From assembly GCA_902478875.1 (NCBI GenBank), contig CABSMZ010000020.1, forward strand, positions 1 to 17,875: DNA of 17,875 nucleotides, read 5' to 3'. The notes under the pieces are model-generated. The model did not search any database. It saw nothing but the letters and a program-made list of their open reading frames with translations, and had not been told where the DNA came from. Each line of letters opens with the position of its first letter. Positions within the stretch are counted from its first letter, which is position 1. The translations under genes and the position numbers were made by a program. This stretch comes from an uncultured Collinsella sp. (GTDB taxonomy: Bacteria > Actinomycetota > Coriobacteriia > Coriobacteriales > Coriobacteriaceae). This document shows positions 12,803-17,875 of the stretch, one piece after another.

Positions 12803-15694
12803 TCACGACAGCTTGACGATCGGTGCAAAACCTTTCATTAGCTTTTTGGTCTGGCCGGTCTTTTCGAATTGAACCTCGATCATGTCTCCGACGACCGAGA
12901 TCACGGTACCCGTGCCAAAGGTCTTGTGGCTCACGGTATCGCCTGCGGCAAAGTCCTGCGACGCGCTAGCGCGATCGACCTTGCGCTCCACTGTCGGCGA
13001 CACCTTAGATGACGGCTTTTTGGCTCGCGGCGCACCCGAACCAAAGGTCGAGGCAACACGGCCGGCGTCGGGCGAGACCCCACGATGGCGCTCGGTCCCG
13101 TAGCTGCTGCCGCCAAAGAAATCGTCAAAACTCGATCCACCGCGCGAACCGGAACCGCCGGTCGAGCGCGTATGCGAACCGAACACCTTGCCGCCATACA
13201 TATCCGAACCCACGCCCGAGCCAAAGGTGCCGTGACGGTCGCCGCGCTTCTCCCAGCCCGTGCCCTCAAAACCGGCAGAACCGATACCGCTAAACTCGAT
13301 ATCCTCAAACGGAATCTCATTGAGGAAGCGCGAGCGCGGGTTGGCAGAGGTCGAGCCGTAGGTGCGACGCGTGGCCGCATAGGTCAGGAACAGGCGCTTA
13401 CGGGCACGCGTGATGGCAACGTAGGCCAGGCGACGCTCCTCCTCGAGCTTGCCCGGGTCATCGCTGCCGCCAAAGTCGTGCACGTGCGGGAAGATGCCCT
13501 CCTCCATGCCGGCCACGAACACCGCCGGGAACTCCAGGCCCTTGGCGGAGTGGATAGTCATCATGGTGATGGCGTGCGTCTCGCCGGCCAGGGAATCCAA
13601 GTCGGAGCGCAGGGCCAGCCACTCCATGAGTGCCGGCAGCGCCTTACAGGTGAGCGGACCGTAGGTGCGCTCGATCTCGTCGGCATGCACGGCACCCGCC
13701 GGCATCTCTGTCGGCACGGCATACGCGTTGCCCGCGATGGCGGCGGCCAGGGCATCCTGCGGAGACAGCGCCGGAGCGGCCAAGCCATCGAGCGGATTAG
13801 AGCCCGCGGCGTCACGGGCGCCGACGAGCGCCTCAAACGAGGATGCCGAGGCGGACGGCCCCGGCTCGGGCGCGGGCGCGCCCACCACGACGGGCTCGGA
13901 CTCGGCGCCGGCAGGCACATCGGCAACACCGGCTGCGCGCAGCTCTTCCAAGCTCTCGAGCGTGCCCTCGATATCCTCGTGCGTCTCCTCAAATTCAGCG
14001 GCGACGCCCAGGAATTCCTGGATGTTCTCGGCGCGGCTCTCGGACTCCATGGTGCCCTCGGCGCGGAAAGCCTGCAGCAGGCCCGTCTTATCGACGATCA
14101 TCTCGACGACGTCCTTGAGTTCGCCGTCCATGCGGCGACCCTCGCGCACCAGGGAGACAAAGCTCGACAGGCCATTGCGCACCTTGGCGCTAAACATGCC
14201 TGTCTCGGCTGTTGCGATCTCGCAGGCCTGGAAGAACGAGCAACGGTTGTCGCGCGCCAGCTGCTCGATCTTTTGGATCGAGGTGGAGCCGATACCGCGG
14301 CGTGGCGTGTTGATGACGCGCTTGACGCTCATCTCGTCTGCCGGGTTCACGATCATCTTGAGATAAGCCATGACGTCGCGGATCTCGGCACGGTCGAAGA
14401 ATCGCGTGCCGCCCACGATCTTGTAGGGCACGCCCGCGCGCAGGAACATATCTTCGAGAATGCGCGACTGGGCGTTGGTGCGGTAGAACACGGCGATGTC
14501 GTCGTAACTCGTGCCCTTGGAGTGCAGCTTCTCGATCTCGCCGGCAATCCAGCGGCCCTCGTCGCGCTCATCGCTCGCCTGGAAGGCCTGGATCTTCTCG
14601 CCATCGCCCTCGGCCGTAAACAGGCGCTTGTCCTTGCGCTGCGAGTTGTGACGCACCACGGCGTTGGCGGCGCTCAGGATATGACCCGTGGAGCGGTAGT
14701 TCTGCTCCAGCTTGACGGTCTTGCAGTTTTTAAAGTCCTTCTCAAAGTCCAGGATATTGGTGATGTCGGCGCCACGCCAGCTATAAATGGACTGGTCGTC
14801 GTCGCCCACGACCATGAGGTTTTGGTACTTGGCGGCCAGCAGGTTGGCAATCTCGTACTGGACGTGGTTGGTGTCCTGATACTCGTCGACGCTAATGTAG
14901 CGGAAGCGCTCCTGATACTTGTCGAGCACCTCGGGGCGGGTGCGCAGTAGCTCGAGCGTGCGCACGAGCAGGTCGTCGAAGTCCATCGCGTTGGCGGCGC
15001 GCAGGCGGCGCTCCAGCTCTAGGTAGACCTGCGCGGCCTTTTTGTCGTTGGGACTATCGGCGGATTTAAGCATATCCTCGGGGCCGATCATGGCGTTTTT
15101 GGCCGAGCTGATCTTGCTGCGGATCATGTTGATGGGGAACTGCTTTTGCTCGATACCGAGCGCCTGCATAATGTCGCGCACCATGCGCTTTGAGTCATCG
15201 TCATCGTAGATGGTGAACTGACCGGTGTAGCCCAGCAGGTCGGCGTCCTCGCGCAGCATACGCACGCACATGGCATGAAAGGTGCACACCCACATGCCAC
15301 GGGTGCCGCTGGGAATGAGTGCCGCCAGACGCTCACGCATCTCGGCCGCGGCCTTGTTGGTAAACGTGATGGCAAGAATCTGCCAGGGCTTAACGCCCAG
15401 ATCGCCGAGCATATGTGCGATGCGGAAGGTCAAGACGCGGGTCTTGCCCGAGCCGGCGCCGGCAAGCACCAGCAGCGGACCCTCGGTGGTCAGGACGGCC
15501 TCGCGCTGGGCGGGATTAAGGCTGTCGATGTCGACGAGCGGCTTGGGTGCCGGCGCGGGAGCGTCGTAGATGTCGAGCGGGACGAGCTCGGGTTCCGGCG
15601 CAGCAGGGGCGGCATATGCATCGAGCGGCACGGGTTCCGGCGCGGGCGGCACAGGTACCGCGACATTCTTTTCCCAGGGCAAGGGCTGGGTCAT
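12803..15694 (-). CDS. pcrA: ATP-dependent DNA helicase PcrA/UvrD (superfamily 1A)
   Basis: This 963-aa 3'-5' helicase acts in DNA repair and in clearing recombinase or RNA polymerase from DNA. SF1 motifs occur in order: Q motif LNPAQREAV (59-67), Walker A GAGSGKT (79-85), Ia ITFTNKAAAEM (109-119), II SVDEYQD (268-274), III GDDDQSIYSWRG (297-308), IV LEQNYRS (329-335), V TIHSAKGLEFP (713-723) and VI AYVAITRARK (757-766). A C-terminal Tudor-like domain (about 916-963, TFGTGTVISVVGDMIEVQF) is typical of PcrA. Usual length is about 720-780. The extra residues are a Pro/Ala-rich N-terminus with a repeated PEP-x-PLD-x-Y pattern (about 15-55), an insertion at about 586-688 before motif V, and a Gly/Ser-rich linker (about 800-905). 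Start at ATG 15694 with AGGAG 6 nt upstream; a frame open to 15778 lacks support. Confidence 0.96.
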   Translation of the reverse strand: MTQPLPWEKNVAVPVPPAPEPVPLDAYAAPAAPEPELVPLDIYDAPAPAPKPLVDIDSLNPAQREAVLTTEGPLLVLAGAGSGKTRVLTFRIAHMLGDLGVKPWQILAITFTNKAAAEMRERLAALIPSGTRGMWVCTFHAMCVRMLREDADLLGYTGQFTIYDDDDSKRMVRDIMQALGIEQKQFPINMIRSKISSAKNAMIGPEDMLKSADSPNDKKAAQVYLELERRLRAANAMDFDDLLVRTLELLRTRPEVLDKYQERFRYISVDEYQDTNHVQYEIANLLAAKYQNLMVVGDDDQSIYSWRGADITNILDFEKDFKNCKTVKLEQNYRSTGHILSAANAVVRHNSQRKDKRLFTAEGDGEKIQAFQASDERDEGRWIAGEIEKLHSKGTSYDDIAVFYRTNAQSRILEDMFLRAGVPYKIVGGTRFFDRAEIRDVMAYLKMIVNPADEMSVKRVINTPRRGIGSTSIQKIEQLARDNRCSFFQACEIATAETGMFSAKVRNGLSSFVSLVREGRRMDGELKDVVEMIVDKTGLLQAFRAEGTMESESRAENIQEFLGVAAEFEETHEDIEGTLESLEELRAAGVADVPAGAESEPVVVGAPAPEPGPSASASSFEALVGARDAAGSNPLDGLAAPALSPQDALAAAIAGNAYAVPTEMPAGAVHADEIERTYGPLTCKALPALMEWLALRSDLDSLAGETHAITMMTIHSAKGLEFPAVFVAGMEEGIFPHVHDFGGSDDPGKLEEERRLAYVAITRARKRLFLTYAATRRTYGSTSANPRSRFLNEIPFEDIEFSGIGSAGFEGTGWEKRGDRHGTFGSGVGSDMYGGKVFGSHTRSTGGSGSRGGSSFDDFFGGSSYGTERHRGVSPDAGRVASTFGSGAPRAKKPSSKVSPTVERKVDRASASQDFAAGDTVSHKTFGTGTVISVVGDMIEVQFEKTGQTKKLMKGFAPIVKLS

Positions 15695-15755
15695 GGGCGA
15701 CTCCTCATCTGACGGACGGCGCGCCTGCGGGCGGCGCCATAGTTTGAGCCGTACC

Positions 15756-15786
15756 AGTATACCGAGCCGCGCGGACACCGACGCAA
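15756..15786 (-). promoter_or_regulatory. Possible pcrA promoter
   Basis: TATACT (15756-15761) with TTGCGT (15781-15786) on the minus strand, spacing 19 nt, which is longer than ideal. The -10 lies 61 nt before the pcrA start codon. The -10 matches the consensus at 5/6. Confidence 0.4.
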
Positions 15787-15834
15787 ATCACACCACGACT
15801 CCGTCCGCCACAATCGGGCCCGCCCAGCGGATTT

Positions 15835-15865
15835 GGCGCAATGGGGTCAGGTTACTTTGCACCAA
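15835..15865 (-). repeat. Copy 2 of the 31-bp dispersed repeat
   Basis: The reverse complement matches 5588-5618 at 28 of 31 positions, including an uninterrupted 18-bp core starting TTGGTGCAAAG. The plus-strand form GGGGTCAGGTTAC recalls, from memory, REP-like sequences linked to Y1 (RAYT) transposases. No such transposase gene is in the window. Confidence 0.6.
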
Positions 15866-15911
15866 TCTATTGGCAATCACGAAACCGCCGATGTCATGGC
15901 AGCAGCAGCGA

Positions 15912-16011
15912 GCGGCGGCCGGGGCGAACAAATTGGCATGAAAAGGGGGCGGCATAGACCTTTTGGTCATGCCACCCCCTTTGAATGACAAGTTGTCGCC
16001 CCGGCCGCCGC
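15912..16011 (-). terminator. 100-nt near-perfect hairpin, uppP 3' end
   Basis: The outer arms 15912-15927 and 15996-16011 are perfectly complementary over 16 bp. The inner arms (15928-15960 with 15965-15995) pair with five mismatches and two bulges around a 4-nt loop. Read on the minus strand, the inner part is AAAGGGGG...CCCCCUUUU, an intrinsic-terminator layout nested inside the outer stem. It begins 15 nt after the uppP stop codon. Confidence 0.7.
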
Positions 16012-16026
16012 GCAGCGTCGACTAAG

Positions 16027-17007
16027 TTAGAGGCCGAGCATCGGCTCCAAGACGAAGAAGTACGCAAGCACCACGATGCCCAGGATGATGCGGTAGACAC
16101 CGAAGCACTTGAAGTCGTGACGGCGGACGAAGCCCATGAGCCACTTGATGGCGATGAGCGAAACCACAAAGGCCACAACGCAGCCCACGCCCAGGATAGC
16201 GACCTCGTTGGCACCGAACGTGCCGCCCTTGATGAAGTACTTGACCAGCTTGAGCGCACTCGCGCCAAACATGACAGGGATGGCCAGGAAGAACGTAAAC
16301 TTGGACGCCACCGAACGCGTGCAGCCCAAAAGCAGGCCGCCGATGATGGTAGAACCGGAGCGAGACGTACCAGGCACCAGCGAAAGCACCTGGAAGCAGC
16401 CGATACCCAGCGCAGTCTTCCAGCTCAGGTCCTCGAGCGTGGCGATGGAGCCAAAGTCCAGATTCTCGTCATCGTCCTCATCCTCAGCGGTAGCCGCGGC
16501 GGGCGCCGCAAAGTGCGCACCGGCGGGACGTCCACCCGACACCACAGCACGCGAACCAAACGAACCGGCAACGGCCATTTCCTCGCGCTTGCTCGCGCGC
16601 CAGTTCTCGATCACGATAAACAGCACGCCGTACACAATGAGCGCCAGCGCCACGACGGGAGCGTTGTAGAAATGCTCCTCCATCCAGTCGTTGAGCGGCA
16701 GACCGATCGCCGCCGCAGGAATGCAACCGAGCACAATCTTGCCCCACAGCACCCAGGTGTCGCGACGGCCCTCCTTGCCCTTGCTGGGCGAGAACGGATT
16801 GAGCTCATGGAAGAACAGCACACAGACGGCCAGAATGGCCCCGAGCTGAATCACGACCAGGAACATATTCCAGAACGTCTCGCTCACGTTCATCTTGACG
16901 AACTCGTCCACCAAGATCATGTGACCGGTCGACGAAACAGGCAGCCATTCGGTGATGCCCTCGACCAGGCCCATGAAGGCAGATTTTAGAAGCTCGATAA
17001 TATCCAA
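16027..17007 (-). CDS. uppP: Undecaprenyl-diphosphatase UppP (BacA family)
   Basis: This 326-aa integral membrane enzyme dephosphorylates undecaprenyl pyrophosphate so that the lipid carrier for peptidoglycan can be recycled; overproduction confers bacitracin resistance. GLVEGITEWLPVSSTGHMIL (13-32) is the BacA1 motif, with E17, E20, S26 and H29. LVPGTSRSGSTI (210-221) is the second motif, with R216. A charged and Ala-rich stretch (about 142-188, including TAEDEDDDENLDFG) sits in the loop between them and makes the protein about 45 residues longer than the usual 265-285. I start at TTG 17007, 5 nt after GAGGGGG, giving MDIIELLKSAFMGLVEG, the standard N-terminus; upstream in-frame GTG and ATG codons add unlikely sequence. 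A compound hairpin follows. Confidence 0.95.
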   Translation of the reverse strand: MDIIELLKSAFMGLVEGITEWLPVSSTGHMILVDEFVKMNVSETFWNMFLVVIQLGAILAVCVLFFHELNPFSPSKGKEGRRDTWVLWGKIVLGCIPAAAIGLPLNDWMEEHFYNAPVVALALIVYGVLFIVIENWRASKREEMAVAGSFGSRAVVSGGRPAGAHFAAPAAATAEDEDDDENLDFGSIATLEDLSWKTALGIGCFQVLSLVPGTSRSGSTIIGGLLLGCTRSVASKFTFFLAIPVMFGASALKLVKYFIKGGTFGANEVAILGVGCVVAFVVSLIAIKWLMGFVRRHDFKCFGVYRIILGIVVLAYFFVLEPMLGL

Positions 17008-17160
17008 AGGGACCCCCTCGTTAGACACCCGCCGGTAGATGTTCTGAGGACGATGCGGGCGATGTCCCATTATCAACCGTTGGCGGTGCGACCGCGCCTA
17101 CCCTTACCAAAAAACTCGCCCGTTCACAGAATTGCGAGCAGTCAAACCGAAATCCTTGGG

Positions 17161-17166
17161 TATAAC
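17161..17166 (+). promoter_or_regulatory. Possible -10 element for the usp gene
   Basis: TATAAC (5/6) lies 90 nt before the ATG. No good -35 is found at 16-18 nt, so activator dependence or a different start is possible. The 249-bp gap between uppP and this gene shows no other gene. Confidence 0.3.
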
Positions 17167-17180
17167 TGCAACAAGATAAA

Positions 17181-17217
17181 GTGTCCGGCGGCCAACGCGC
17201 CCGCGCCCGCCCGACAC
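17181..17217 (+). promoter_or_regulatory. Hairpin in the usp gene leader
   Basis: GTGTC (17181-17185) plus GGCGG (17187-17191) pair with CCGCC (17207-17211) plus GACAC (17213-17217), with one C/C mismatch and a 15-nt loop. It lies between the possible -10 and the ribosome binding site. Function unknown. Confidence 0.3.
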
Positions 17218-17256
17218 ACGAGCCCCGCGCCCGTGCGATAGACCAAGGAGGAAACC

Positions 17257-17694
17257 ATGAACGAGGGCTACACCAAGGTATTTGTTTCACTCGACGGTAC
17301 TGAGCAGCAGGATTTTGTGCTCGCACGCGCCATCAAGGTCGCCGCGAACAACGGCGCCAAGCTAATCATCGGCCACGTTATCGATTCCACGGCGCTCGAG
17401 AGCGCCGGTTCCTATCCGGTCGATCTGGTCAACGGCCTAGAGGAGGCATTTAAGAACTCCATCGCCAAGCAGCTCGAAGAGGCCAAGGCCAATCCCGACA
17501 TTCCCGAGGTCGAGGTCATGATTCGCGCCGGCCGCATTCGCGAGACGCTCAAGGACGAGATGCTCGACGTGGTTAAGCCCGACCTGGTGCTCTGCGGCGC
17601 ACGCGGCCTGTCCTCGATCAAGTATGCGCTCCTGGGCTCGATTTCGACGTTCCTGCTGCGCAATACGGACTGCGACATTTTGGTCGTGAAGTAG
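17257..17694 (+). CDS. Universal stress protein (UspA family)
   Basis: This 145-aa cytoplasmic protein has a single Usp domain. It opens with YTKVFVSLDGTEQQDFVLARA (5-25), where D13 lies in the nucleotide-site loop. It continues with LIIGHVIDS (36-44) and ends with the ATP-binding pattern G-2x-G-9x-G-S (G114, G117, G127-S128) followed by ILVVK. The motif is intact, so this is predicted to be an ATP-binding member of the family. Usp proteins support survival under stress or growth arrest; the precise role is not predictable. Length is standard. The Shine-Dalgarno AAGGAGG lies 5 nt before the ATG. It is divergent from uppP and followed 13 nt after its stop by a long compound hairpin. Confidence 0.95.
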   Translation: MNEGYTKVFVSLDGTEQQDFVLARAIKVAANNGAKLIIGHVIDSTALESAGSYPVDLVNGLEEAFKNSIAKQLEEAKANPDIPEVEVMIRAGRIRETLKDEMLDVVKPDLVLCGARGLSSIKYALLGSISTFLLRNTDCDILVVK

Positions 17695-17707
17695 GTTCCT
17701 TCCCGCC

Positions 17708-17798
17708 GGCGCAAGGCCTGCGGGGTTATCACGCCGACGTCCTCGCCGCTTCGCGGCTGCGGGATGTCGGCTTTGATAACCCCTCCCGGCCTTGCGCC
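17708..17798 (+). terminator. 91-nt compound hairpin at the usp gene 3' end
   Basis: Stacked stems are 17708-17718 with 17788-17798 (11 bp, perfect), 17722-17731 with 17774-17783 (10 bp, perfect), 17733-17742 with 17762-17771 (10 bp, with one G-U wobble on the plus strand) and an inner 5-bp GC hairpin (17745-17757). No U-tract follows. It probably protects the 3' end or terminates transcription by an atypical route. The 50 bp after it, up to the adapter, show nothing recognisable. Confidence 0.6.
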
Positions 17799-17848
17799 TT
17801 CGTCACCATACTTCAACGAGTTGGCTGATAAAAAATGGCGTGCCGCCC

Positions 17849-17875
17849 CTGTCTCTTATACACATCTGACGCTGC
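17849..17875 (-). other. Illumina Nextera read-1 adapter (not genomic)
   Basis: CTGTCTCTTATACACATCT (17849-17867) is the Tn5 mosaic end, and GACGCTGC (17868-17875) begins the reverse complement of the Nextera read-1 adapter. Genomic sequence ends at 17848. Confidence 0.98.

Larger units (their letters stand above)
15695..16026. other. Intergenic region between uppP and pcrA
   Basis: This 332-bp gap contains, in the direction of transcription, the uppP 3' compound hairpin (15912-16011), one copy of a 31-bp dispersed repeat (15835-15865) and a likely pcrA promoter (15756-15786). No gene is seen. Confidence 0.7.

Noticed and set aside
13085..14950. 621-codon plus-strand open frame opposite pcrA
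   Set aside because: Antisense of intact helicase motifs; no recognisable domain.
17109..17138. Leader terminator for uppP
   Set aside because: Only a 5-bp stem with a 14-nt loop precedes the six U on the minus strand; too weak to call.
49..17848. CRISPR array, tRNA, rRNA, prophage or IS element
   Set aside because: No regularly spaced repeats, no tRNA-like cloverleaf or rRNA segments, and no transposase, integrase or phage structural gene were found on either strand.

Overview
The window is a complete assembly contig of about 17.8 kb from a GC-rich bacterium, with untrimmed Illumina Nextera adapter at both ends (1-48 and 17849-17875). The gene set suggests a gut Actinomycetota of the class Coriobacteriia, most likely Collinsella: a type Ic (Corynebacterium-like) aspartate aminotransferase, a DHH-family Mn pyrophosphatase, a lactose/cellobiose-type PTS in a GC-rich genome, and Ala/Pro-rich insertions in housekeeping proteins. 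This placement comes from family knowledge, not a search.

Layout. 49-2168 (minus): a 3'-truncated TatA/TatB-like translocase gene, a single-domain STAS anti-sigma-factor antagonist and the aminotransferase. 2318-2572 (plus): an unrecognised 84-aa protein, convergent with nhaA across a 332-bp gap holding three hairpins. 2905-6574 (minus): the Na+/H+ antiporter nhaA, the Mn-dependent inorganic pyrophosphatase ppaC and a ROK-family glucokinase-like gene. 6816-10491 (minus): a beta-glucoside operon read as GH1 6-phospho-beta-glucosidase, PTS IIC, IIB, IIA, ending in a strong terminator. 10795-11514 (plus): a divergent GntR/HutC regulator, followed by manA (11589-12521). 12803-15694 (minus): an unusually long PcrA/UvrD helicase. 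16027-17007 (minus): uppP with a cytoplasmic-loop insertion. 17257-17694 (plus): a universal stress protein.

How the genes fit together. The PTS takes up and phosphorylates a beta-glucoside such as cellobiose. The GH1 enzyme cleaves the product to glucose 6-phosphate plus free glucose, and the nearby ROK kinase can phosphorylate the free glucose. The GntR/UTRA regulator probably senses a phosphosugar and controls the divergent promoter. manA feeds mannose 6-phosphate into glycolysis. The other genes are housekeeping or stress functions.

No CRISPR array, tRNA, rRNA, prophage or transposase gene is visible, and no clearly new multi-gene system. The notable material is intergenic. There are long compound hairpins (90-130 nt) starting 7-15 nt after the stop codons of pcrA, uppP and uspA. 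Terminator-like hairpins lie inside the leaders of nhaA and the ROK kinase gene. The leaders of the ROK gene and the beta-glucoside operon share an inverted motif, and a 31-bp dispersed repeat occurs twice. Where an imperfect stem contains a position that is a wobble pair on one strand and a C/A mismatch on the other, the wobble falls on the sense strand of the adjoining gene in every case I checked.
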